A stretch of 64,000 nt of DNA, taken from Halieaceae bacterium (GTDB taxonomy: Bacteria; Pseudomonadota; Gammaproteobacteria; Pseudomonadales; Halieaceae). The notes beneath the pieces are model-generated. The model had not been told where the DNA came from and searched no databases. It saw nothing but the letters and a program-made list of their open reading frames with translations. A program made the position numbers and the translations under genes. This document shows, one piece after another, positions 35,694-44,992 of the stretch. The DNA is taken from contig CACOYM010000004.1 of assembly GCA_902631395.1 (NCBI GenBank), forward strand, positions 62,001 through 126,000, given 5' to 3'. Positions within the stretch are counted from its first letter, which is position 1. Each line of letters starts with the position of its first letter.

Positions 35694-37523
35694 ATGAGTG
35701 CGTTGAAAAATATTTTTTCTTGGCTTGGTCGATTTTTAGCGAAAGTAAGGGTCTTCGTGCTGGACCTTGGAACCGCACTCATTTTGATTTCCCTTACGAT
35801 CGCTATTATTGGTGCGTTGACCTCTTCTGAGCCTGATGTGACTGATCTGAGTGGCAGGGTGCTCCTAATCAACCCAGAAGGTGTAGTGGTTGACCAAGAA
35901 GTTTTCAACTCCGAGTCGTTGTTGAGTCTGGCCACAGATTCTGCGGCGGAGCAGATTCAAACCAGAGACTTAATAAAGCTCATAAAGGCAGCAGCGCAAG
36001 ATGAAAACATACCCGCTGTAGTTGTCGATTTCTCATCCACAGATTTTGCGGGACCGACTACGGCAATCAATGTCGCAAAAGAACTAAAAGGGCTCCGCGA
36101 CTCTGGCAAAAGAGTAATTGCCTTCAACGATCGCTTGTCTACCACGTCCTATCTTATGGCCTCTCAAGCTTCTGAGATATGGTTTCATCCAGTCGGGAGC
36201 ATCAGCGTTAGGGGGCTGGGTGGGATGAGAAACTACAACAAGGAACTTTTCGATAACCTCAAGATCACCATACATAATTACTCCCAAGGAGACTTTAAAT
36301 CTGCGACTGAACCGAGTTGGCGATCAAACATGTCTGAGAATGACAGGATGCAGAGAGAGGCCCTGCTGTTCCCTATTTGGGATGAAATGAAGAACCTCAT
36401 GGCAGAAGGGCGTGGGATTGAAGCAAGCGATATCCAGCTCTTTGCAGACAATTACGTTGGGTTTTTTGGTGAGGCTGCAATAGGCAATATCGCCTACGCG
36501 CAGGCAAACAACATTATTGACGGCACCAAATCATTCCCGGAATTCCGTAAGTACATGATTGAAGAATTCGGGGAAGATAAGGAGGCTGAGACAGAGACCT
36601 ACAAAACTATCTCTTATGAGGAGTACGCAAAACAAATAGATGATGGCTTCTCAGATAGCGACAATCATATTGCAGTTATTACTGCGGAAGGCGCAATCAT
36701 GGAGGGAGAGATTTCTCAGGGCGTGGCAGGTGCCGACGGAATCGTAAGGCAGATTAGATCTGCACATGAAAATGACAACACAAAAGCTATTGTTTTCAGA
36801 GTTAATAGCCCGGGCGGTTCTATAATCGCCAGCGAAATGATGAGGGATGAATTGCTGGCCGCCAAAAGAAAAGGCATCAAGGTGGTGGTCTCCATGGGTG
36901 ACTATGCAGCATCGGGCGGCGTGTATATCTCAACGCCAGCTGATTACATTTTTGCTGAACCCACAACCATAACCGGTTCTATAGGTGTAGCTATTGCCCT
37001 GCCGACTTTGGAAAACGCAATGGACTACATCGGAGTCAATTTCGATGGTGTTGTGACCTCGAAACACGGCGGCTGGGATCCGACTCAAGCTATCGATGCT
37101 GATTTAGATAAGCTTTTTGCAAGCTGGGGTGCTGAGGCTTACGGTAGATTTATAGACTTTGTTGCTGAGTCGAGATCCCAATCACACGAAGACATCAAAG
37201 CGATTGCAGGCGGCAGAGTCTGGATTGCAACAAGCGCTAGAGAAATAGGCTTGGTCGACGAAATTGGAAGTATTGATGATGCAATTTCCTTTGCGGCCAG
37301 CCTGGAAGAGTTAGAGGACTATCGAATTAAATATTATCGCGAGGAACTCTCTTCTGAGGAGGTGCTACTCAAGGAGTTACTAGAAAATTTTGATGTGTCT
37401 CTTGCGGAACCCTCAGTGTTATCAGCGCTTGATGGCGCAGCGAGCCTGTACGAAAAATTAGTAGACATTCATGAACCCAAGGCATTATTCACTTGCGAGC
37501 TTTGTCTGGTAGATCTCGATTAA
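35694..37523 (+). CDS. sppA: Signal peptide peptidase SppA, long (67K) type
   Basis: 609 residues. A membrane helix at about residues 18-44 anchors it with the catalytic part in the periplasm. Two tandem S49 domains: the N-terminal one carries the general-base lysine region (KGLRDSGKRVIAFN) and the C-terminal one carries the serine in SMGDYAASGGVYIS (about residue 407). This is the double-domain SppA of gammaproteobacteria that digests leftover signal peptides. ATG follows GTAGGAG. The window is AT-richer here than in its neighbours. Confidence 0.9.
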   Translation: MSALKNIFSWLGRFLAKVRVFVLDLGTALILISLTIAIIGALTSSEPDVTDLSGRVLLINPEGVVVDQEVFNSESLLSLATDSAAEQIQTRDLIKLIKAAAQDENIPAVVVDFSSTDFAGPTTAINVAKELKGLRDSGKRVIAFNDRLSTTSYLMASQASEIWFHPVGSISVRGLGGMRNYNKELFDNLKITIHNYSQGDFKSATEPSWRSNMSENDRMQREALLFPIWDEMKNLMAEGRGIEASDIQLFADNYVGFFGEAAIGNIAYAQANNIIDGTKSFPEFRKYMIEEFGEDKEAETETYKTISYEEYAKQIDDGFSDSDNHIAVITAEGAIMEGEISQGVAGADGIVRQIRSAHENDNTKAIVFRVNSPGGSIIASEMMRDELLAAKRKGIKVVVSMGDYAASGGVYISTPADYIFAEPTTITGSIGVAIALPTLENAMDYIGVNFDGVVTSKHGGWDPTQAIDADLDKLFASWGAEAYGRFIDFVAESRSQSHEDIKAIAGGRVWIATSAREIGLVDEIGSIDDAISFAASLEELEDYRIKYYREELSSEEVLLKELLENFDVSLAEPSVLSALDGAASLYEKLVDIHEPKALFTCELCLVDLD

Positions 37524-37860
37524 CCTCTCAGCCAAAGCAGCTGAAATTTACTAGTGCGCAGTTTGGTTTACCACAGGAATACTCATCTGTGAGAGATTAC
37601 TTTTATCTTGATGTGGTTGCTTGAGCGCTTTATTAGACCATGGGGCGAACCGGCGAGTCGCGCGGTAAGCTGCGCTGCTGAGTTCGATGTGCCACCAAAG
37701 ACCGACGCGAATCACTTCTTTTAGGTTCTGACTTGTGCGTGGTTACATTGATATTTGCTAACGCTGCCGCGCTGTCAGTTGAGAATCTTCTTAACCCCAC
37801 TGCCCTTGAGCTGCATACCCACGCGGTGGCCGATGCACTCACATCGACTCGGAGACTACT
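37524..37860. other. Intergenic region after sppA
   Basis: No convincing gene on either strand; no T-tract hairpin found. The last 20 bases hold the GGAG ribosome site of the next gene. Confidence 0.4.
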
Positions 37861-38736
37861 ATGAGATTGATTTCCTTTACCGAATCCTCAAATACGCGCG
37901 TTGGTCTGCTTCAGGGCGAACACGTAATTGACCTATCACAGGTTGCCCCTAGCTTGCCCAGAAATATGCTAACTTTTTTGGAGGCAGGTGATGACGCCAT
38001 GCTGCAGGCTGCCCGGCACACAAATGCCGCGGGGCACTATTTTGCGTCAGATGTGACGATTGAAGCGCCTTTGAGAAGACCGCCGAAGATATTGGCGATT
38101 GGCTTGAACTACCGAGCCCACGCCAAAGAAAGCAACATGGACATTCCCAAGCACCCGATGGTTTTCACAAAACAGGCAACTTCAGCCAATGGGCCCTATG
38201 CACCGATTCATTCGCCCACAGAGACTGAGATGCTCGATTACGAAGGCGAACTGGGCGTGGTGATTGGCAGGCGTTGCCGCCGTGTCAGCAAGGAGGATGC
38301 AAATAGGGTGATTGCAGGCTTTTGCGTTTTAAACGATGTAAGCGTTCGCGAGTGGCAGTTTTTAACGACACCACCACAGTTCACGATGGGTAAATCTTGG
38401 GATACCCATAATCCCTTTGGCCCAGCCATCGTGACTTCTGACGAAGTTGACCCACACAATCTCATGCTCCGCACCTTCGTTAACGGCGATTTGCGCCAAG
38501 AAACTAGCACAAATGATCTGATCTTTAATTGCTATGACATTATTGAATTCTTGACCACGGCTTTCACCCTAGAGCCTGGTGATGTCATCGCGACAGGTAC
38601 CCCAAGTGGCGTGGGCATATCCATGCAGCCACGGGGAACGCTAGAGCTTGGCGATGTAGTGAAGGTTGAAATTGACGGCCTCGGATTTATAGAGAATGAG
38701 GTCATCGCTGAGCCTGAAACCGCCACAATTCAGTGA
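37861..38736 (+). CDS. Fumarylacetoacetate hydrolase family protein
   Basis: 291 residues. Residues 1-70 are the usual N-terminal part. The catalytic domain starts ILAIGLNYRAHAKESN, with DYEGELGVVIGRRCRRV (metal-binding Glu residues) and GYDH-like TPSGVGISMQPRG near the end. Members cleave carbon-carbon bonds in aromatic catabolism (hydroxymuconate, acylpyruvate) or decarboxylate oxaloacetate. The remnant of a flavin monooxygenase gene overlaps its stop codon, which suggests that it belonged to an aromatic catabolic operon. GGAG precedes the ATG. Confidence 0.87.
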   Translation: MRLISFTESSNTRVGLLQGEHVIDLSQVAPSLPRNMLTFLEAGDDAMLQAARHTNAAGHYFASDVTIEAPLRRPPKILAIGLNYRAHAKESNMDIPKHPMVFTKQATSANGPYAPIHSPTETEMLDYEGELGVVIGRRCRRVSKEDANRVIAGFCVLNDVSVREWQFLTTPPQFTMGKSWDTHNPFGPAIVTSDEVDPHNLMLRTFVNGDLRQETSTNDLIFNCYDIIEFLTTAFTLEPGDVIATGTPSGVGISMQPRGTLELGDVVKVEIDGLGFIENEVIAEPETATIQ

Positions 38737-38894
38737 GCTCCGCCGCTCCAAATAGAACCTTTGATGTGGTTGTTGTCGGGTTCGGTCCCGTTGGGGGCTT
38801 GGGCGTGGTTGTTACTGCTCCGGCGGGGTTGAGAGTCGTTGCCTTTGAAAAATTACCTCTGGGCTCTGTCAAGTGCTGTGAAGCTAGACGGTAA
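38733..38894 (+). pseudogene. Decayed start of an FAD-dependent aromatic monooxygenase
   Basis: A GTG overlapping the upstream stop (GTGA) opens 53 codons: residues 10-18 read FDVVVVGFG then PVGG, the FAD-binding GxGPxG motif of MhpA-like hydroxylases, and GLRVVAFEK is the end of the first strand-helix-strand. Then the frame stops with TAA and no continuation is seen in any frame. The gene was probably translationally coupled to the fumarylacetoacetase-family gene and lost by deletion. Confidence 0.6.
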
Positions 38895-39409
38895 GATGAA
38901 CTGGGCGCTTCAATCTACTGGTCTTACGGAGCCGGTTCAGAAATCAATGCAGCCGTGTCCCCACGGTGAACGAGCAAGGGTCAAGTAAGTTATGAACTGA
39001 GGACGGTGCAGCGCCGTGTAGCCTGTAAGAGGGAATTGCTACTGTGCGATTCGCCTAGTAGCCTTCTGTAGTGCTGTTCCTCTGAGCGAATAGTGTTGAC
39101 TTCCGCTTCCATTAGCGCACCCAGCGTATCGGATCAGGAGGTGAAAAGAAGGGGGGGGGACAGCTTGAGCCAGTCATCGTGCTGTAAGAGGCCGATCGTT
39201 GCTCCCGTTGTTGCGCAGACCGCAGAAACCGAGGTCCTGTTCTAGCGTGTTGCCGAGCCTTGTACGCTCGCTAAAGTAAAGCCCGGGCTGCATTCTCATG
39301 AACAGCTTCGGATACTGTGCGCGAACTTTTCGGAGCGTTGATCGACCCGTGTGGTAGCCAGTTCTCTAGGCATGGTTCGCCCACTGGCTGCGGGGTAGTA
39401 TCGATCGCT
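38895..39409. other. Intergenic region after the monooxygenase remnant
   Basis: No protein-like frame in either direction. It contains a run of nine G near 39151. Probably decayed DNA plus the promoter of the membrane protein gene. Confidence 0.4.
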
Positions 39410-40249
39410 ATGGCCAAGCATATTTTTTACCTGTTCCACCTCATCATCTCCGCGACCACGATCTCGCTAGTCGCGCTGGATGCGTGGATGGGCAGAACCG
39501 GACTGCTTACCCGGTACACCCGCGAGAACGGGTTCTTCGAGATTGCCAGCAGTATCTTGTTGTTCTGCGCAGGACTTTACCTACTCTATGTTTCACGCAA
39601 GTTGTTGCCTGCGGGGCTCCGCCTTGCGGTCCGTGTACTCGCAGTGCTCTTCATAGTCGGTGCCCTAGAGGAAATAAGTTGGGGGCAACACCTCTTAGGT
39701 TTTGAAACCGGCGATTTCTTCGCAAACAACAGGCAGCAGGAGACGAATTTGCATAACTTCTTGCCACCGTGGTTGTTCGGCCTCATGGTGAACCTCGGCT
39801 TCTATGTCATATTCGTCTACATTCCGATCTGCGCGCACTTGTTCGAGGAACACCTAGCGAACACTCGGCAGTCGCTGTTGGAGGTACTGACACCTTTGCT
39901 GCCTTCGGTGCACCTACTACTGGTGTTCTGTTTCGGTTTTGCTTTGCAGAAATACTTTATCTTAGAGACCCTTAGCGATACGGCTGCCCTGGTTATCGCC
40001 CTAGTGCTGGTTGGCATCGTGGTTCTCAGAAAACCGAAAGCACTGCTCGTTTTGCACCTCCTCTTTATTCTTGCGGCGACCGGCTTCTTCATGTTGAGCA
40101 ATTCCGCTTTTAGCTATGAGAATGTGCAGTACGAGATACGAGAGCTCATTTTCATCTACGCGATGATCTACTGGGTACTCCGCAGCTTGCACACTTGGCA
40201 AACATCAACGCACCCACAACCCCTTATCTCCAAAAGTGATGTGGTCTAG
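39410..40249 (+). CDS. Multi-pass membrane protein, unknown
   Basis: 279 residues from the ATG at 39410 (a GTG at 39317 would add 31 residues that do not look membrane-targeting). About seven membrane helices. The conserved-looking stretch ALEEISWGQHLLGFETGDF followed by QETNLHNF between helices is rich in acidic and histidine residues and typical of an unnamed family of bacterial inner-membrane proteins. No enzymatic role can be stated. It lies just left of the first tRNA-like repeat, so it may be the last gene before the acquired modules. Confidence 0.6.
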   Translation: MAKHIFYLFHLIISATTISLVALDAWMGRTGLLTRYTRENGFFEIASSILLFCAGLYLLYVSRKLLPAGLRLAVRVLAVLFIVGALEEISWGQHLLGFETGDFFANNRQQETNLHNFLPPWLFGLMVNLGFYVIFVYIPICAHLFEEHLANTRQSLLEVLTPLLPSVHLLLVFCFGFALQKYFILETLSDTAALVIALVLVGIVVLRKPKALLVLHLLFILAATGFFMLSNSAFSYENVQYEIRELIFIYAMIYWVLRSLHTWQTSTHPQPLISKSDVV

Positions 40250-40414
40250 TGAGCGGGTGCAATGCTCTCGAGAGGCAATCAAGGTCGCGAACGCCTCTAA
40301 AACTAAGTCTTTCAACCCCCAACCATCGCGAGCAGACCAATACCCTGAATTCGCCAATTTGAGTCCACTGTGGCTGCTGCGATTTTTTGGAAATTAATGG
40401 CTGCAATATATTTT

Positions 40415-40491
40415 GGTAGGACTGGACGAACTCGAACCCCCAACGTCTGACGTCTCACTGCCTGCTGGCCGCGACAAGATGCGCGTGGACG
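40415..40491 (-). repeat. 77-bp tRNA-3'-half-like repeat, copy A
   Basis: Colinear and gapless with copies B (48433) and C (62771), about 53 of 77 bases identical to C. On the minus strand it ends in TTCGAGTTCGTCC then CAGTCCTACCA, like a T-arm, acceptor and CCA end. The other half has no D-arm, so it is not a complete tRNA. It is the most diverged copy. It may be an old attachment-site scar. Confidence 0.6.
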
Positions 40492-41187
40492 CCTCGTCAT
40501 TAGTGGGAGCTCGTTGGTTTGGAAATCGCTTATGGGCGGGCTCTTTCATCGATCCTATTGCTAAACGGACGGGGTCACAAGCGGACCTTCAGGCGGGAAG
40601 ACGACGCCGGCTACAAAGGCATAAGCTTTACTTTTCAGTCATTCTTGAGTTTTGAAGGCAGCTCTTTTTAGAGTTTCCTCCCTTTGGCCGGATCATTATG
40701 GACTTGTGGCTCACCCTCTCGATACGTAATAGGGCACCCTCGACGGAGGCTAACTATTTTTGTGATTGCTACGGTTACCTTTCAGATCAGGGTTTTCGAA
40801 AAGGCCTTGTAATGCAGGCGGAATGAAAAAACTTACCCCGTTTAAACCGGTCTGGGGGATGTGCCCTCTGCAGGTGGTTCTGTGTCAACTGACGTGGCTG
40901 GGTGCATCCATATCAGCTCGAGGCCCTCGCTAGCAGAAAAACATGCTGCTGCTACTTCCTATTAAAGGAAAACTGCCGCTAGGTGCTGCTCAATAACTCC
41001 GACAGAGCTGCAGCATATTGACCTTTCGTTTTCTCAAAAACTACTCCCAACAAAGCCGATTCCAAACTACTTTAAATGTGTCCCTTTGATGTCCTGCGCC
41101 GACTCTTCCAGTAAATCGAAGCTATTTAAGTGTCATGTAGCTCTTTTTCCACTCTGAACTTTAGACGAGATGACCTTACCCGTTAAT
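40492..41187. other. Gene-poor region right of repeat A
   Basis: No convincing gene, no recognisable remnant. Frames in all directions are short and lack ribosome sites. Together with 41395-42418 it forms a mostly empty stretch. Confidence 0.4.
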
Positions 41188-41382
41188 TCATTGTGCACTT
41201 GGTTGCTTCAGGGCTGCTGCAAGGTCTTCAAGGTCAACCAGCTCCTTTACTACACCCAACGCTGAAAGAAGGTCCTTATCGTCACGACAGCGGCGCCAGC
41301 GGCAAAGCTGATCTACGATTTGGTTGCGCAGATAGACTGTTTCCGCCGCGAGCAACCTCTCGCGAAGCTCATAAGATTCCAT
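41188..41382 (-). CDS. Possible small helical protein
   Basis: 64 residues from the ATG at 41382 with a purine-rich GGGGGA upstream. Sequence such as MESYELRERLLAAETVYL and ALGVVKELVDLEDLAAAL is helical and charged, like a small regulator or antitoxin, but no family is recognised and no partner toxin was found. Confidence 0.35.
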   Translation of the reverse strand: MESYELRERLLAAETVYLRNQIVDQLCRWRRCRDDKDLLSALGVVKELVDLEDLAAALKQPSAQ

Positions 41383-41394
41383 AATGTCCCCCAC

Positions 41395-42418
41395 TACGTC
41401 TGTGCGCAGTCATATTCATATTACCCTTACGACGATCCACTTAACCTTTCAAAGAAGAACTCCACGTAACCGTCTCGCCAAATCTCTGCCAGAGGCAGCA
41501 CTCAATCGCTCTATTTTTTTGTCCCTGTGTTGTAGGCTTTCCGCGCCCATTGGACCCAAATCTGATACACCACATCGCATGTGGTTATTGCCGCGACCAA
41601 CTTGCAGAAAAAACTCTGTCTCGTCAGATCTCGCATCACACGTTTTTTCAGGCAAGGTTTTCGGAGTTTTCTTCCTTATCTTGGTGGTCAGCCTTTTCTG
41701 ATTTCCTGTGGCGTTTGCCCTCTCTCCTTTTTACTTGGCAATCTCGCGCAGCCTTCTTTCAGACGAATAATTAGTCTTTTTCATTTCTGAGGCCCTAACA
41801 TGGTGACGCAGTTCGAAAGGGATATTTTGTTAGCGCTGACTACCGTAGTCGTGATGCCCCTTCAAACGTAAAGACTTAGATTCAGAAGGCAACTTTTAGC
41901 AAATTGTACCACTAACCACCTGCATAACCACCTGCGACAGCCAAACACGCCATCAGCCAAACGACGGTGTAGATCGATTAGAGATGGGTTAATACGTTTT
42001 TACTAAAAGCTCTTGCTAATGAATCGAGGATTTTTCAAAGGGTTCGATTGAAAAGCTCGTGTCCAATTTGTATTCGCGGTGACTTGGATTTACCGGCACC
42101 ATCCTTTCCGCGGAGGTGGTGCTGTGAACGACCAACACCTTAGGGAAGAGGAGCGCATCGGTGATTACTACTTTTCCGCTTTATCGCTCACGGACTGTGA
42201 TGCGACAAGACTTAACTTTTTTTAAAATAAAGGGATAGAAACAGCAGCTTAAAAATTTCGTAGGACCAAGCGCATACAAACCTTTTACCTCCATAGCGTC
42301 AGCTCCGATTGGCCGTACCGAAACATGCGTGGACGACATAAACCTAAACTAATCATCTCCTAGGACAATCTCCATGGGCATCCGAAAATATGACTGGTTT
42401 GAGGTCGATCCTTAGCAG
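41395..42418. other. Gene-poor region before the S9 peptidase
   Basis: About 1 kb with several overlapping short frames that contradict each other; none has protein-like composition plus a ribosome site. Possibly a decayed insertion. No transposase or integrase motif was seen. Confidence 0.4.
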
Positions 42419-44644
42419 TTAGTTATTACCCAGCCTAGAAAAGAGAAAAGCAAACTGATCGGCGCGCTCCTGTAAATACTGATCTCGAGTTGAACCAATT
42501 CCGTGCCCCGCCTGAAAATCAACTCGCAATAAGACGGGATTATTGCTTCCTGTGGCGGCTTGTAATCGAGCTGCCATTTTCCCTGACTGCCATGGCTCAA
42601 CCCGAGGATCATTGAATCCGTGGCTAAGCATCACGGCAGGGTATTCCACGCCATTCCGCACGTTGTGATAGGAGCTCATTGCCAAAAGCGCGTGAAAACC
42701 CGCTTCTTCTGTGACCGTCCCAAACTCCTTGATATTGGGCACGCCATTGGTTGTTGTTTCGGCTCTGATTGTGTCCAGTGAGCCCACGTCTATGATCGCA
42801 GCTCCAAAGAGATCCGGCCGTTCGGTGATGGCTCTCCCTGCGAGTATCCCCCCAGCGCTGCCTCCCCAGGGCGCCATGTGGGCTGCGCTGGTATAATTTT
42901 CCCGAACCAGATATTCCGCGGAGGCGATGAGGTCACGCCACGTGTTTGGTTTGGTCTCCATGCGGCCTGCGTAGTGCCACTCCTGGCCGTACTCACCCCC
43001 GCCACGGACATGAGCGATCGCCCAGACGCCACCTCTTTCGAGCCAGGCAAGTCGAGTCGCGCTGAAGCCGACGTTAATCGACGAACCATAGCTACCGTAG
43101 CCATAAACTACTGTTGGATTTTTCCCATCAAGCGCCAAATCTTCCCTGTGAAGGATTGTGAGAGGGATCATGACACCATCATGAGATGGGATAACCAGCT
43201 CCTTGGCTATATAACCTTCGAGGTTATCGAAATCCCCCGCGGGAATCATGCCCGTATCGGTGAAGGTCGCGGTGTCGGGATCGTAGGCGTAACGAACACC
43301 TCCCTGAATCCAAGTCGTCTCGTAAATAAGCGCACCTGGTATGTCAGGTGCAATTGATGAAAGGTAGGTAGCGCCACCCCGAGGCGGAGACAACTCCTCG
43401 AGCGCTACGTCTGGCGCCCATCGCATAATCATCCCAATGCCGTCTCGCTTTGCCGAGATATAAAGGGCATCTGCGGCCACACTTACGCTCTCGATAACCA
43501 GCTCTCCAGCTGGAACGACGTCTCGTGACGATGCCATGTCAGGATCATTGAGACTCAATTCGACTAACTTGAAACGTGGCGCTTGCTTGCCGGTAACGAG
43601 ATAAATTTTGTCACCGATCACAGCAAAATCCGTAACTTGGTCGGACTCATCGCAGAGCCGTGACCACGAAATATCCCCACTTAACATTCCAGCACGAGGC
43701 GCAGTGAATAAACTAATTTCATTATTGTCGCCGTGTTTCACCTTCAGCACCGCATAGGAAGATCTTGGGCTCAGCCAGACGCTGGGGAAATCGGTTTCTA
43801 ATATTGGGAGGGAAGCTGAATGTCCGTAAGCCGCAATCAATTGATCATTTTCGGCAGCAGTATCAAGTCGATGGAACATCACCCGTGTTTGTTTGTACTC
43901 TTCTGTGGACGGAGCATCGTCGGCAAGAGCACGTCGCCTGCTGTAGAAAAACCCCGATTCGTCCTCTGACCATTGCGGCCAGTTATAAGCTGTCTCAATG
44001 TTATGGATGGGGCTTCCGATAACAGCCCCACTAGCCACATCGAGGACATAGTAAGTGGTTTGCTCGGATCCTCCCTGAGCTAAACCATAGACAACGAAAT
44101 CTCCCGTAGGGGAGGGCACATAGCCCTCGAGGCTGTAATGCTGCTCTGAACCACTACTCATCGATTCGGGATCGATCAAGAGGCGCTCCTGACTATTTTC
44201 TGAAGCCCGAAGGTACAGCTTGTAGAGATTTTCACCACGATCGCGACGCAGATAAAACTGCATGCCATTGGACAAACGCTGCACACTGCCAGTAGTAAAC
44301 GGCGCACCTTGGTCAAGCTCCTTTAATCGATCAAACAGGCGGGCGCGAGAATCCAATCCATTGAGATACGACTCGGTATAGCTGGCTTGCACCCTGAACC
44401 ATGTCTCGACCTCGGGATCCTCTAGATTTTCCATGTATCGGTAGGGATCTTGTACCTCAACACCCCAATGTGTATCCGATACAGTTATGATTTTGGCCTC
44501 AGGTTGAATCCCCCCTTGTGAGCTGGGGTAGCCTTGGTTTTCTATTTCCACACCATCGCAGCCGGTTACTGTAGCCATACTCATAACTCCCGATAATCCC
44601 AATGACGCCAGTGGCCCATATGCTTTCTTATTTAGCGTTTTCAT
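42419..44644 (-). CDS. Prolyl oligopeptidase family (S9) lipoprotein
   Basis: 741 residues from the ATG at 44644, preceded by AGGGA; the longer frame to 44695 is less likely. A lipoprotein-type signal ends in ATVTGC, so it is probably lipidated. Residues ~60-420 form a seven-blade propeller; the alpha/beta hydrolase domain carries GGSAGG (Ser ~596), Asp in FNDPRVEP (~679) and His in AGHGIGS (~714). Such enzymes cut short peptides after Pro or basic residues. It is divergent from the CotH-like gene with about 350 bases between. It is in the segment between repeats A and B. Confidence 0.87.
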   Translation of the reverse strand: MKTLNKKAYGPLASLGLSGVMSMATVTGCDGVEIENQGYPSSQGGIQPEAKIITVSDTHWGVEVQDPYRYMENLEDPEVETWFRVQASYTESYLNGLDSRARLFDRLKELDQGAPFTTGSVQRLSNGMQFYLRRDRGENLYKLYLRASENSQERLLIDPESMSSGSEQHYSLEGYVPSPTGDFVVYGLAQGGSEQTTYYVLDVASGAVIGSPIHNIETAYNWPQWSEDESGFFYSRRRALADDAPSTEEYKQTRVMFHRLDTAAENDQLIAAYGHSASLPILETDFPSVWLSPRSSYAVLKVKHGDNNEISLFTAPRAGMLSGDISWSRLCDESDQVTDFAVIGDKIYLVTGKQAPRFKLVELSLNDPDMASSRDVVPAGELVIESVSVAADALYISAKRDGIGMIMRWAPDVALEELSPPRGGATYLSSIAPDIPGALIYETTWIQGGVRYAYDPDTATFTDTGMIPAGDFDNLEGYIAKELVIPSHDGVMIPLTILHREDLALDGKNPTVVYGYGSYGSSINVGFSATRLAWLERGGVWAIAHVRGGGEYGQEWHYAGRMETKPNTWRDLIASAEYLVRENYTSAAHMAPWGGSAGGILAGRAITERPDLFGAAIIDVGSLDTIRAETTTNGVPNIKEFGTVTEEAGFHALLAMSSYHNVRNGVEYPAVMLSHGFNDPRVEPWQSGKMAARLQAATGSNNPVLLRVDFQAGHGIGSTRDQYLQERADQFAFLFSRLGNN

Positions 44645-44992
44645 AAGTGGTTCCCTGATTCGCAAATCCCTGTGACGAAATTGCGCTTGGCCCATGTACA
44701 GGCGTTCACCTTTACCAGCGCTCCCATTCTGATGGATTTTTCCCCATTCTGAATCGTTGATTTTTTGCCTAGCTCTCTCAGAGCAAGGCTGATTGGCCGC
44801 CCCAAAAACCGCATGGACTCCCTCAAAGTCAGTATTTGACGAGTCAGGACTGAGCGCTTTTGGTTGACCATGACCTCAGGCTTGCAGTCCGCAAATTTTG
44901 CGTCGATGCAATCTTCTGATATTTGTCTATCTTCTCGCAGGCAGGTAATTTGAGTAACGGCTCTTACACTGTGTGACTTCTGAGGTAATGTG
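44645..44992. other. Divergent promoter region of S9 peptidase and CotH protein
   Basis: About 350 bases without a convincing gene. It should hold the promoters for both genes; ribosome sites AGGGA (leftward) and GAGG (rightward) lie at its ends. Confidence 0.45.

Noticed and set aside
39150-39160. G-run as a phase-variation tract
   Set aside because: It lies in an intergenic region without a gene or promoter that it could switch.
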